Assembly: GCF_921293095.1 (NCBI RefSeq) | Contig: NC_060246.1 | Location: 132,122,198 to 132,186,197 of the forward strand | Reading direction: 5' to 3' | DNA from: Ischnura elegans | Taxonomy: Eukaryota; Arthropoda; Insecta; Odonata; Coenagrionidae | DNA length: 64,000 nt | Part shown: positions 38,502 through 49,145 of the stretch, in pieces | Numbering within the stretch: position 1 is the stretch's first letter | How the letters are laid out: every line of letters begins with the position of its first letter | Position numbers and translations under genes: made by a program | Notes under the pieces: generated by a model | Told to the model about the DNA's origin: nothing | The model's database searches: none | What the model saw: the letters and a program-made list of their open reading frames with translations, nothing else

Positions 38502-39026
38502 CTATCTGGACCTTCTGCAGCAGGGACAGGTCTTGGGATTCCTCTGTCTCTGAGACCTATGTGGTAGACCACCTTCCGCTACTCCTTCATAGGCAGGCTC
38601 ATTTTCACAGGCGATGATTACCTCCCCTGGCCCCTGGATGGGTGTCACCTCCTCTGGCTCTCCACCTCTCGCCTCGAGCTCCTCCCAAGTCATCGTCTTC
38701 TCCTGCTTTCGTTTTTCCATCTCCAGTTGTTTCAAGGCGTAGTCTTTCTGTGATTGCTCTTCCTTCAGGCGTTTATTCAATACAGCCATCAATTCCATTA
38801 ATCTGAGTTTTTCAGCCTCAGCAGCCTGCATCATGGCTCTTAAAGCATACTCCGAGGACTTGAAATTTCCGGATCTCATTGCGGCAATTACCAGTGAGTT
38901 ATCATTTGAGCCTTGAGAAACATTCATGCTATGGAGGGCTTCTTGTAACTTTTCTACCATTATATTTTTCTTCTCCAGTGTATCTTCCAAATTATTGACT
39001 TTTGCCTGTTCTTTCATCAGCTGCAT
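38502..39026 (-). pseudogene. Continuation of the captured coiled coil and integrase-RT linker
   Basis: 174 codons that carry on the coiled coil without a change of character. They are separated from the previous frame by a single-base frame difference at a run of nine A (coding strand, near 39033-39041). Residues 1-35 and 62-112 are heptad-rich with many Glu, Lys, Leu and Met. The segment 45-60 is non-helical ('SLVIAAMRSGNFKSSEY'). From about residue 118 the composition turns Glu/Pro-rich and ends in 'LPHRSQRQR', like the Arg-rich linker before copia reverse transcriptase. A further frame change then leads to 'EEALSGPDAEK', a hallmark of the start of the copia RT domain, before sequence breaks off near 38452. 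The donor of the coiled coil is not recognised. Confidence 0.75.
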
Positions 39027-39028
39027 CG

Positions 39029-40741
39029 TTAAATTTTTTTTTCTTTCCTATGTTCTTCTGCCATTGCCTTCATTTCTAATTCTTTCTCCTTAATAGTACT
39101 ATCTTTGCTCTTCAAACACTCATTTAGGAATAGTATTAGCTGGTCACCATGCTCTTCCTTGGCCATTACTGTGGACAAACGACTTTTGAAGGCATCCATT
39201 TCTGCCTGGTCAGCCGCTGATATTGCCTTACTAACTTCTGCTTTCCTTTTCCAATCGCTGGCCTCTTTCTCTGCCTCCTGAAGCGATGTCTCCAGCTTTT
39301 CTACTTCAGCCAACCTCTTCTCCCGGTCCATTGGTTCAAGGTGTGTGTGCCTCTTTGCAAAAGAAACTCTGGAAGCCTTCTTCTGCTCGACTACGATTCT
39401 TTCCCCTTCATGGTGCAGGTGTCCCAAACGGTTGTGCCATGTTGTTGCTGCAATTTTACATGCTTTCATACCTTCATGCTCTTCAGCTTTTTTTCTTATT
39501 TGTGAAATAGAAGCACTCCCTTCAGTAGTGAGGTAATACAGGAAACCAACGCGATACCCCTGGAACAGAGTAGCTTCTTCGTCGCTAACAGTAGTCTTTC
39601 CGTCTCTCCTCACAATGGTCAAGCCCTTGTCTTCTAATTTCCCTTCCGAAATCAAATTGTCTTGGAGGCAAGGAATATATAACACATTAGTTAACTTTAT
39701 TTTCCATCCACCACATTCATTCGACATCTGGATGGTCACTGATCCTTGACCTTCTATTTTTAGTGATGTACCATCACCCACAGTTACTTCCCCAGAGAGG
39801 GGTTTGAAATCAACAAACAAATCTTTCCTAGGGCTCATGTGATCCGATGCTGCTGAATCCAGTATCCATATGCCGTTGTTTGCATGGTTTGGATTTCTTT
39901 GCATGCAGAGTACTTTATAGCCTCTTGATACTACTGATGCTGATGACTTCTTCTCTTCTTCATCTTGCTTCTGTATGGCAGGACAAAATCTTGCAGTATG
40001 CCCCTCCTTTCCACATGTGAAACAAATGTATCTCCTCCCAATAGGTTTCTTTGGAGCATTTTGTGATTTATTTTCACTGCTTACTTTAGGTATGTTTGGC
40101 TTCTTCTTTACCTTGAGAGCCTTGTTATCTTCTGTCTTCGCGTAATCCTCATTTTTCATTCTCTTCTCTTCTAGCAGGAGTTGGGACTTAACATATTTGG
40201 ATGTTATGTCTCCTTCATTTGTTCTGTAAATACTTCGTATAAACCCAGCATATTTTTCTCGAGGCAGACCCATGAGGTAGAACGCAGCCAGTGCTCTATC
40301 CGGGAGATTAATGCCACACTTAGTAATTTTACGGTTGTAATTCTGGATCTTGCTCATGTACTCCATCATGGAAAGGTCTTCCGTTTTTTCGGTATTTACC
40401 ATTTCCTTTAGGAACATTATCTCCTGGAACACGTCGTAAGTGGTGCACATGTCTCTTAATGCTTCCCACATATCCTTCGCTAGGTCCAGTCCCACGATAT
40501 CATCCAAAAATGAATCATCTACGTATTGTATGATAATGGCTCTGGCCTGTTGATTTTGTCGCTGACGGCGCCTAACCTCTTGTGGTGGGAGTTGGCTTTC
40601 GTCTTCCATTTCTATCTCGTTTCCATCACTGCCGAATGTTATGTATGGATGGAAACCTTTTACCGCTTCCCAACAATCTTTCTTCATTAAAAAAGCTTCA
40701 ATTCTTACAGCCCATACATCGTAATTATCGCTGTCGAGCAT
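39029..40741 (-). CDS. Copia Gag-protease fused to a coiled coil
   Basis: This frame of 570 residues starts like a copia Gag ('DNYDVWAVRIEAFL' near residue 5; UBN2/gag-2 type). The Gag helical region runs to about 200. A CCHC zinc knuckle has C240, C243, H248 and C253. The aspartic protease motif is D295-S-A-A-S in 'WILDSAASDHM'; DSA in place of DSG is common in this family. The Gag-pre-integrase block has 'TTWHNRLGH' with H436 and H441, but the cysteine pair that should follow is absent. From about residue 470 the protein becomes a charged, heptad-rich coiled coil to the stop, unlike any copia integrase. An ATG at 40772 lies upstream in another frame by one base and may be the original start. 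The frame closes at an A-run; the coiled coil continues one base out of frame in the next entry. Confidence 0.9.
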   Translation of the reverse strand: MLDSDNYDVWAVRIEAFLMKKDCWEAVKGFHPYITFGSDGNEIEMEDESQLPPQEVRRRQRQNQQARAIIIQYVDDSFLDDIVGLDLAKDMWEALRDMCTTYDVFQEIMFLKEMVNTEKTEDLSMMEYMSKIQNYNRKITKCGINLPDRALAAFYLMGLPREKYAGFIRSIYRTNEGDITSKYVKSQLLLEEKRMKNEDYAKTEDNKALKVKKKPNIPKVSSENKSQNAPKKPIGRRYICFTCGKEGHTARFCPAIQKQDEEEKKSSASVVSRGYKVLCMQRNPNHANNGIWILDSAASDHMSPRKDLFVDFKPLSGEVTVGDGTSLKIEGQGSVTIQMSNECGGWKIKLTNVLYIPCLQDNLISEGKLEDKGLTIVRRDGKTTVSDEEATLFQGYRVGFLYYLTTEGSASISQIRKKAEEHEGMKACKIAATTWHNRLGHLHHEGERIVVEQKKASRVSFAKRHTHLEPMDREKRLAEVEKLETSLQEAEKEASDWKRKAEVSKAISAADQAEMDAFKSRLSTVMAKEEHGDQLILFLNECLKSKDSTIKEKELEMKAMAEEHRKEKKI

Positions 40742-40906
40742 TGGGATACACGTCTTCTTTTTCTTCCGCCATTTTTGATGATTCCGAACTTACAAAGAAC
40801 AATTATGGGGTTCACTTCTTCTAACCTCAAACGTATTCGCCGTTCACACCATCAAAAGAAAAACTTCGCTTCGCATCAACACTTAGTGCAACTAAGTCTC
40901 ATAATC

Positions 40907-41096
40907 TGTCAAAAACGAAAAAAAATCTTCTTTACGTCTTCGTTACAAAAACTATTTTATTCGTCTTCTATATCCCAAGGCCGCACAACAATCACTTCTA
41001 TATTGGCAACGTAAATAAATAACAAAACAAACATTCATCATCACCTTGAACGTAAAAATGCAAAACCCTACAAATATTAATTTTCACATTACAACA
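40907..41096 (-). repeat. 5' LTR of the copia element
   Basis: On the coding strand the LTR starts TGTTGTAATG and ends TTTTTGACA, so it has the TG...CA ends of the family. It is identical to the 3' LTR except at 40998. That base turns the TATA-like box TATAAAAG (as in the 3' LTR) into TATAGAAG here, so the promoter copy that would drive the element is the altered one. An AATAAAA polyadenylation signal also lies in the LTR. The sequence just inside the LTR (40891-40906), where a primer-binding site is expected, could not be matched confidently to a tRNA. Confidence 0.95.
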
Positions 41097-41101
41097 AAAA
41101 G

Positions 41102-42520
41102 TTCCATCAAAGAGTTTTTTGTGCTGTGTATTCCCTCTCTTATTAGTCTGTTTAAAAGTACAGAGGAATATAGCAACACATCAAAATAACTTTGCTGAAA
41201 ATTTTTTTTGTAATATTTCATTTCCATCAATGGCAGAATGTCTAGAAAGAAGGTGGGAAGTTTTCGTTAAAACATGGGTAAAGATTAAGGCCTTCAACTT
41301 TTATTTATTCGTAATTGTAGACCATTTATTATAAGACAGAAGAGTTAGAAGTTTAAAATATCTTCATTTTAATCGTAGAAAAAGAACACGAATTTCTAAA
41401 GATATAATTCCACTCCGTCAATGTGAAGGATGTTTGGACAGCCTTTAGACCCATCATTCCTATGAAAAAGTGAATAGTGAAGCTTGATGAATTTTCCTAA
41501 GTAATGATGAACTTACCAGTTCGTAAATTTGTAAGTAATCGATCTGTATTAAATTTAAAAAGATAAGATGGTCTCAGTCTCAAGCAATTTTAAAGAAAAT
41601 CAACTTGTTTTTGTTTCACACCACCACCATTAAATGATGTGAAGATAATAAAATGATATCCTTGACTCAAAGGTTAAATAAAGGCCTTTTAATAACAATT
41701 ATACTCCATTAATTGTTACTAAAATTTTCATTAAAAGAGTGGGATACATTTGCACCAAGAAATGCTTTTAAAAACTTTGAGGTATACTCATTTAAGACGC
41801 AATATCTTTATAATTGAACCTGTAAAAGATAATTTTTTTTCAGCAAGTATTAACCGGTTTTGCATACTAAATTAACGAAGTCTTTTAAAGCCACCCCATT
41901 CTCATCTTGCTCTTGCGAGGGTGAAAAAAATGCTGTTTTTAAGTCTGTTTCCCCCTTCCTCTTTCTTCGGGAGATTTTAACTCTGAGCTGTGTTTTTATG
42001 CGTCATTTTGAGAATTTTGTCGGAGGTAAAAAACCGTGCTTGAGGCTTCAGATGTGTTTTTTTTAGCAACAGGTATTAATAGTTAAATAAATATAATGTT
42101 AACTTGGCCTATTTTTAATACTCTTTGCAACTTTCTTCTCCAAATTCCCCCACCCCTAAAAAATAGGTAAATTAACGACTCTACACGAGAGAAAAAGTTG
42201 TATTTTCTCTTGAAAATGACACGGCAGCGTTGAAAACGGTCAAGGTTGTACTAAACAAAGCTGCGTGGATTATGCAACGTTACCATTATATTTATGTATC
42301 GTTGATGGTGTTCCTCAAAGTTAACTCGAAAAAAATTAAAACGCATATATTCTACGTTAGCAATGTCATCTTGATGGAGAATCCATGCCTTGACTCTCAA
42401 TATATTTGGCGTTCCGAAAAGTACATAAGTATTCAAAAGCGAGGAATAATAATTTCAACGTATTAACATTTATTGATGCATGCGTAATATTTTAACAACT
42501 TATATTTATAAAATTTGACT
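41102..42520. other. Non-coding stretch, no gene recognised
   Basis: AT-rich sequence downstream of the copia insertion. No domain-bearing frame or element recognised. Confidence 0.5.
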
Positions 42521-43490
42521 CTACCACATCATCCTGCTCTCCTCCTTTCTAATCCAAGCTCAGTTGCTTCCAGGAAAACAGCACCATAGCAACCCCGTTT
42601 CAGTTTAATTCTTGCTTCCATCAGCTATTTTTGTGTTCTATTTTCATGCTATTGGCGCGATATTTATCAGTCAAGTGAGATTAATTCATTCAAGGGGCGC
42701 TGAATATTAAGTTTTCTTTTATCGTTGGGAAATAGTGGATCTTCATGAGAAGCACTCGAATCCCACGGCGGCTAAAGGGTATCCTAAGCCTTATAAAGTC
42801 TCCTCCATTCATCGAATCTCTCATTGCAGAGTATACTTCCTTTATATCCATCCATTCATGCTTCTCCGTACTTCTTTAGTTTAGTGTTTTAGGCGTCTTC
42901 TCGTGAGTCGTAAATAGTAAATCGGCAATTAAAAGCATTATATATCGAATTAGCCTTTTTTCACCATTTCAACATAAATATTAAATGCGTTTAACATTCC
43001 TATTCGTTTCACGTTCGTTGATTTTCCGAGGGAGATCCCGTAGAATCATTTCTCGTTGGGAAGCGTCGAATATCCCCAGGCGCTGAGATAACCCAACGTA
43101 AACTGTCTAGAACTAAATGAGTGTAAAGTTTCGGTCTCCTTTCTAGCCACAAAAAAATTATTGCGTAACTATTTTACCAACTCGTCTTCCTCTCCACTTT
43201 CTTATCCATGTTCTTATGCTCCTCGAAATACAGCAACCAGAGCAACCCCGTTTCAGTTTAATTCTTGCTTCCATCAGGTATTTTTGTGTTCTATTGTCAT
43301 GCCTATTGGTGCGATATATATCAGTCATGTGAGATTAATTCATTCAAGGGGTGCTTAATATTAAGTTTCCTTTTGACGTTGAAAAAGAGCGGATCTTCAT
43401 GAGAAGCACTCGAATCCCACGGCGGCTAAACGGTATCCTAAGCCGTACAAAGTCTCCTCCATTCTTCGAATCTCACATTGTGATTTGGAT
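42521..43490 (+). repeat. Local tandem repeat, modules A-B-A'
   Basis: Module A (42521 to about 42830) is repeated at about 43170-43483, offset 653 bases. Shared blocks include GCAACCCCGTTTCAGTTTAA, GAGATTAATTCATTCAAGGG and CTCGAATCCCACGGCGGCTA. Module B (about 42890-43165) lies between the copies and recurs downstream at 45440-45760. The sequence just before module A resembles the end of module B, so the unit is probably an A-B tandem of about 650 bp. No conserved coding frame was seen in either module, and the family is not recognised. Confidence 0.75.
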
Positions 43491-44835
43491 GTAGGGGAGA
43501 GATCCTTTTTCACTCAAGGTTTTGGCTCAAAAGAGACATTATCTTTTGGAAACTTTTGCATTCCGTCTTTGTCGTTGTAACACGGCCGCATCCACGCTCT
43601 CACGGTCCTGCCATTTCTTCTCCCCCTTCCCTTCCTCGCCGTCGCTGTCTTTCATTTCACAGCTTCTCAGTTATTTTTCTCCCCTTCTCACCGGCTTCCT
43701 CCCGTTTCATTTTCCACCTTAATCAGCTTCTCCTCTGCGTATGGCCTCTTTTCATTTACGAGGTCTTAAAACCTTCCAAGAGACGCATTGGCGCAAAGAA
43801 ATCACACCTATGAGAAAATGGATGAATTTTATGTTGCTTCACAGGCACTCCGCAAATCCGCTAACTCCCCCTTTTCCAATTTTCAGAATCAGCTGCTATT
43901 CAGCGAGGTAGATTGGGTGGGTTTTCCTCGCTCCCTTTGTGGACTGTTCCATTGCTCTGCATTTTAGTGCTTCATTTTTCCAAGCATGCTGATTTATCCC
44001 GTGTAGATGTAAGGATTTGTGGGGATAACTTTATGTTCTCCGGCTCGTAAATTATTTTGCTCTTGAGAGAAGCTATATTATGCCCATGATTTATTTATCT
44101 AGGCGCTAATGTGTGGAATACAAAACGTTTCACAGTTACAATTGAGGAAGATGCCGTTTTAACGCAGTGTTGCATAATATACGAGTACTTCCTTTGTATC
44201 CATCCGAATTTCAAAACTACGATCAGAAAAATCTTTATTTGTTATTTATGGTAAAATTTAAATAACCATTAGTTATGAATAGTTTGCTGCATATCGTAAG
44301 TGAATTTTTATTATTATCATTTTTAAGTATGTGAAAAAACAATTAAAGAGCTTTAGTTTTGTTATCATTCTGAATTTTTTATTATATCATCAGTAGTCTT
44401 ATTGCCAATGAAAGTGCGTATTAAGTGACTGTTCAGTTCAATAATCTGCCCATGTTGTAGATTCGATGCATGGACATTTATAGATAAAAATAAGCTGTCT
44501 AGTTTTAAACTAGTAGCTACTGGAACTGATATGAGGCGTACTTGGTCGCCATGATATCCTGAGGCTTAGAAATTTTGGCCACTAATTAATTAATTATTCC
44601 CGGGTTCAAATTGGGATAGAACCTCCGAGTATCGAACGTGATAAATTTTCGTTGTGCAATTTTCTAATGTGGAGAAATCGTAGACGGTCGCGAGGAAGCT
44701 GGCTTCCCTGATGATGTACAATTCCAACACTATTCAGATAGTGGGAAATGGGTCGGGAGGGGAGAGAAAGAGGGAGGGAGGTGAATATTGAACGACTATA
44801 TTTTGAAAATCATATTTTAGGCCTTAATTTTTTTG
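43491..44835. other. Non-coding stretch, no gene recognised
   Basis: Includes a C/T-rich tract (43600-43730) that keeps Ser/Pro-rich chance frames open. A GGGTTCAAAT string near 44602 is B-box-like but has no SINE body. No gene supported. Confidence 0.5.
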
Positions 44836-44848
44836 GTGCCGTTTCCAT

Positions 44849-45073
44849 GTAAAATGACGCCCGTTATTCGAAGTGATAAGGTTTAAATATGACTTTGATC
44901 ACCGTAGATTCCCAACGAAAATGACGCCATATTTCAAGGTGCTGGCCATTTTGGTAAACAACTGTTATAATGCTTATGCTTGGGATAGTATTTATTTTAT
45001 TACTTTATATAGTTTTAATACCGGAAGTAGCGAAAATGGCGCCATGTTTGAAGATGGTGGCCATTTTGGTAAC
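44849..45073 (+). repeat. Three spaced copies of an AAAATGRCGCC motif block
   Basis: A block beginning AAAATGACGCC or AAAATGGCGCC occurs at about 44851, 44918 and 45034. The last two copies extend over about 43 bases and end in TGGCCATTTTGGTAA. The block contains strings like AAGATGGTGGCCATTTTGG, which resemble YY1/Pho-type binding motifs. Whether it binds such a factor is not shown. It may also be a degenerate repeat unit. Confidence 0.5.
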
Positions 45074-45439
45074 CATCTGCTTTAATACACATCTAGAGAT
45101 ACTTTTGTAATATATTACCTCGGTGCATGAAAATCATGTATTCATAGTTATGCTATGAGTTATTTTGTGCCTTTCAACTTCATTGCTGGATTGCATAAGA
45201 AAATAATCCTTCACTCACTCACAGTAAGTGAATGAAACCAAAGGTTGGTAAGGGTAAGTGAAGGCAGAGCTCATCCCAGACTCAATCACGCGCGTATATA
45301 TTTATACATATTTCACTCATCAGCAGGGACGGGGGCAGATCTCTTCCTTCCTTAAGCCACCCCCTACTTTGATGAATTTTTAAAAATGTCTTTTTAAAAG
45401 CATAATGAAGATGAAATTCAACGCGATGCTTTTCCGCCC

Positions 45440-45760
45440 TTCTCGAGTATCGTGGTATGGGCGTCTTCTCTTGAGTCGCAAATTGGAAAACCGGAAATTA
45501 AAAGTGTCAATATTCGAATTACTATTTTTTCACCACTGCAATATAATTTTGAAATGCGTTTAACATTCCTATTTGTTTCATGTTCATTGATTTTCCAATG
45601 GAGATCCCGTGGGATCATTTCTCGTTGGGAAGCGTTGAATATCCCCAGGCGCTGAGATAACCCAATGTAAACTGTCTAGAACTAAATGAGTGGAAAGTTT
45701 CGGTCTCCTTACTAGCCATAAGAAAATTATCGCATAGCTGTTTTAGAAAAAAAATAAGGT
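45440..45760 (+). repeat. Module B copy 2 of the local repeat
   Basis: Diverged copy of about 42890-43165. Shared blocks include GAAATGCGTTTAACATTCCT (AAATGCGTTTAACATTCCT in copy 1), ATCATTTCTCGTTGGGAAGCG, ATATCCCCAGGCGCTGAGAT and TGTCTAGAACTAAATGAGTG. It stands alone, without module A beside it, about 2.57 kb after copy 1. Confidence 0.75.
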
Positions 45761-46497
45761 GTATTGTTACCTTGCAAATTATTGAATGAGAGAAATTAGA
45801 AAAATAGCAATAGAAATATGTTGAGGGGAAAAATTCTTTCTGAAATATAGAGGTATGATATTGCAAGTGAAAGGAATGGACCTATAAAGATCCAGAACTG
45901 TTCTTGTGTTATTAAATGTGCCGCCGGCAATAGATGTGGTGATAAAGGCTAATGTGGAATTCCTTTGTAGTTCACTTCCAAGAATAGCGAGAAATTCCAT
46001 ATCCGTAGGATCTCTTCCCTAACTCACAATTCATTGTTTCTTTTCCTTTTTAGGAAATATTGAAGGGTTCCGGCTGTTTTTCAGCAGCATTCCGGTAGAA
46101 TGGCGCTTCAGAAAGCATAATTAGCGCCTATTGTCATGTTTTTTATCTGCCCCTATTTAAAAAGGAGCGAAAATTTGGCCCGTGGTTCAAGTTAAAAACT
46201 CCAAAAGTAAAAAGAAAATCGCCGAGCCATTGCTTGCAGCAAAGACAGCGCTTCTGTTTTTGAAATTTCATTCTTATATTTTTCAGTAAATAAAAAGGAA
46301 AACACTAAAAATGCTATTGATTAATAAGATTAGTTACTTGAAAATGATACAGTGTATTGAAACTAGTCGTTTATTAAATCATAAACTGTAGAAAGCAAAT
46401 TTATTATTTTCCTAACTTAAAATGGAATTCTACAAGGTTAAGGCCTCAACAATTCAGTGAATTTGCTTCGATTTTTCTCCTGCTTTCACCATGCAAT
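45761..46497. other. Non-coding stretch, no gene recognised
   Basis: AT-rich DNA with no recognisable gene or repeat. Confidence 0.5.
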
Positions 46498-46764
46498 GAG
46501 TCGTACCCAGGATCAAAACTATATGGGGGCAATTCGTGATCGTTTCAGTTGTAGCACAGAAAAGGTTAAGGAAACCAAAATTTCCAGAAAATTATAACAG
46601 CGCCATATTATATTTTAAAATTATTTGCTAGAAAAAATATTTTTATTTCAATTACATATTTTATGGTAATATCTTTTTCCTTTGATTTTAAGAAAATTTG
46701 TTCAAAACTTTTGCTTTGAACTAAGTATGCTTTCGCTTTTAGCTGCCCCCCGGTGGGTACGCCC
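46498..46764. mobile_element. Short non-autonomous element, second GGGCGTAC-type copy
   Basis: The left end reads CGTACCCAGGATCAAAACTA and the right end reads CGGTGGGTACGCCC. The left end is close to the reverse complement of the right end of the element at 18829-19152 (GTTTTGATCCTGGGTACGCCC), so the two are related copies. G-rich and C-rich runs lie just inside each end, and the interior is AT-rich and non-coding. Confidence 0.55.
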
Positions 46765-48839
46765 ATGCTAACGATTCAATTCTTAAGGACAGCTCTGTAC
46801 GTGTCCTCTTTCAAGTAGTGCTTTGTCTAAAAAAATTCAGAAATAAAAGATTCTGGTTATCGTTATTGGTTATCATCAAATCGTTTTGAGAGGGGCTTAT
46901 CGCTGATAGTGCGTGCTTACGGAGTTTAATTTTAAGTGGCTCTTCCTCCTCGATCATTAATATTTCTTAGCACTTGTTCCACTGAGTATCGTCTCTCGAT
47001 TCTCTAACGACCTCTTGATCGCGCATACCCTCAGCTTATAATGCGATCTTTCCTTTCCAACTCTTTCCGAGAATCTCTCGCCATTCCCACACCAATAAGT
47101 TTTTCCCATTCCCTCCACTTCTTTTAGCATATCAGGAAGCAGTCATCCAGAAATCGAGTTTACCCTGCTATTTTTTGCAGTCTCTCCACACATAGGCCCA
47201 CGCCATCGGTCTTCGTCCATTTTTGTTTTTTTCTTCCCTTCGCTTTCTATACGCATCACCTATCTCATTCGGCCCAGAATTTTTTTAGTCTCGTTTTCCG
47301 TCCAAAAATCAAGAGATGGTGCGTATATATTAATTTGAAGCACAATGAAGTGGAAGTAGAGGGAAATACATTGTCAGTTAACTAAGAATGCCTACTTTTT
47401 AAATGATGCTCAAAATTAAATTGTCTAACGTTCATATCACCGGTGACATCAGATAAGAAATGGGTTGCCCGCTCCGCTTCAAATACTGATATCCTTAGTC
47501 TTATATTCATAACTATTTCATTTATAATCTCAATCAATAACTTCAACTGTTCTATCTCAAGCAAACGTGAAAAAATAGTTAATTTTCTCAGATCAAAATC
47601 ATCTGGAGATGCATGAAATTACACCAGAAAGTGGTGACCATAAACACGGATCTCTTCTTGATTTAGCCACTATTCACGGTAAAAAAATATAACGTATTTA
47701 TGTTCTCCAATATCTCTGCACTCTTGCCAAGACCCTTCCCATTCAACATATTGTCAATTGCGTTTCAAAGTACTCTCGCTCTTTTTTCCTCTTGAAAGGC
47801 GGACTAACGTAACGCACTATGAAGGAACATGCTAAGTAGCTTGGCTAGTTTTGTCCCCTACTATATGATAGCCAATATTTAGTCCTTTGATATGTAAATG
47901 CAGTTGATAAATATCTTCCTTAAGCGGCAACACAGGAGATAGCCTAAGACCTTAATTTCAAAATACATAGTGCATGGCATGAAACCCAAATCTGTAGTCA
48001 CGAGGTGGTTTGTACTGGTAATGTCCTGCCGTGCGCCTTTTTCTCGTGTTTGTTAAGATTGTTATTGAACATAACAGAGCATGATATAATATTACATTCA
48101 CAGACTGAGCAGTCACTTACTTACATCTGTTCTACAGAATATTCTTACTGTCACGTGTTTACCCGTTGCTTTCGAGTCGTTGAAGCGTGTAAAATTGCTG
48201 TTACGGCTCTAGTTGCGGCACGGTAGCTAAATTTATATGGCGTCAATAATTCTCCTCGCGCAGTCGTTGGAATTTTGCTAGGCTACGTTAATTTGGAATG
48301 CTGAGCGTTGGGTTGGGCTGGGGAGGGCTAGGCGGCAGGAGTGGGAGGGATGAGAGAGCGTGGCGGAGCCGGGCGTGCTGTTGAGGTAACATGAGATGAT
48401 AGGCATGAAGTAGTGTTTCTTTCGAGCCGCGTGCTAGTAATCGTAATGGAAAAAGTGCGTAAGGAAATTTTTTAACGAAGCAAAGTGTTAATCCGTGCTT
48501 CTCAGCTTAAAAAATTATAATAATTATAATAATGTTTATATAAATATCTTTATGAAAAAAACTCAGTGAAAACTGAAGAAAATTTACCGAAAAAGACAAT
48601 AGTAGTTAAAATAATGATAACAATAATAATGGCAGTAACATTAATGACAATAATATTAATAATTCTGTCAATCTAGAAAATTGCTTATCCTGGAATCCGA
48701 CCATATTCTGAGACTGTTCTTCTATGGCAGTATAATGACAAAAGAAAACGAGTGATCTTGACTTGCTCCGTTTGCTTTGGAAAAACCTTGTGAAGCACGT
48801 ATAAAAATGAATGATAGCTAAAGCAGCGATTATAAAAAT
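46765..48839. other. Non-coding stretch upstream of the repeat-protein gene
   Basis: No exon could be supported. A TTTATATGG string at about 48232 lies roughly 27 bases before GCGCAGTCG, which is TATA/initiator-like, and is followed by a G-rich patch (48290-48390). This could be a promoter for the gene downstream, but no first exon with a signal peptide was found. Confidence 0.4.
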
Positions 48840-49100
48840 AATTTCGTCCCTATTAACAAGCGAATTAAGGACAATCAAGTCCGCTCTTACCAATAATTTT
48901 TTGGGCGCAAACCGCAAGGCAAAGGCGCAAACCGGTGCCCTGTATGGTGGGATTCCCACCCAGACGGGATCCAAATCCATGTCCTTCAGGAAGGCATGCG
49001 AGAGCAATTCTAATCCGCCGCTGAGTAAGGCAGAAATCGAACCCGGGGCAAATGAACCCCATGGTTTTCTGCGGGGGAGTCGATAGTGACCATTTTCAAG
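48840..49100 (-). repeat. Probable tRNA-derived SINE
   Basis: On the minus strand a B-box-like CCGGGTTCGATTTCTG lies near 49026-49041. A body of moderate GC content follows, with the segment GGTGGGAATCCCACC and an AT-rich tail near 48840. The layout fits a SINE. The 133-codon minus-strand frame over it is not a gene. No target duplication was found. Confidence 0.45.
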
Positions 49101-49145
49101 GTCGTGACCAGAAAATAAGTTTTCCAGGGGGCTTACACTCGCTGG

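Larger units (their letters stand above)
37875..41101 (-). mobile_element. Ty1/copia LTR retrotransposon, non-autonomous, with captured coiled coil
   Basis: A complete element bounded by two 190-bp LTRs (37880-38069 and 40907-41096), flanked by the 5-bp direct repeat AAAAG (37875-37879 and 41097-41101). On the coding (minus) strand the order is 5' LTR, Gag with zinc knuckle, aspartic protease, the first part of the integrase zinc domain, a long coiled coil, an Arg/Pro-rich linker typical of the region between integrase and reverse transcriptase, then only the last part of RNase H, a polypurine tract and the 3' LTR. The integrase core and the whole reverse-transcriptase core are missing, so it cannot move without help. 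The LTRs differ at one base in 190, so the insertion is recent on an evolutionary scale. Host cofactors and the helper element are not in this window. Confidence 0.93.

Noticed and set aside
38429-40824. Plus-strand frames across the copia element
   Set aside because: They are antisense shadows of the Gag-protease and coiled-coil frames.
48606-49007. 133-codon minus-strand frame with a hydrophobic end
   Set aside because: Overlaps a probable SINE and an AT-rich tail; the Leu/Ile-rich end comes from AT-rich repeats.
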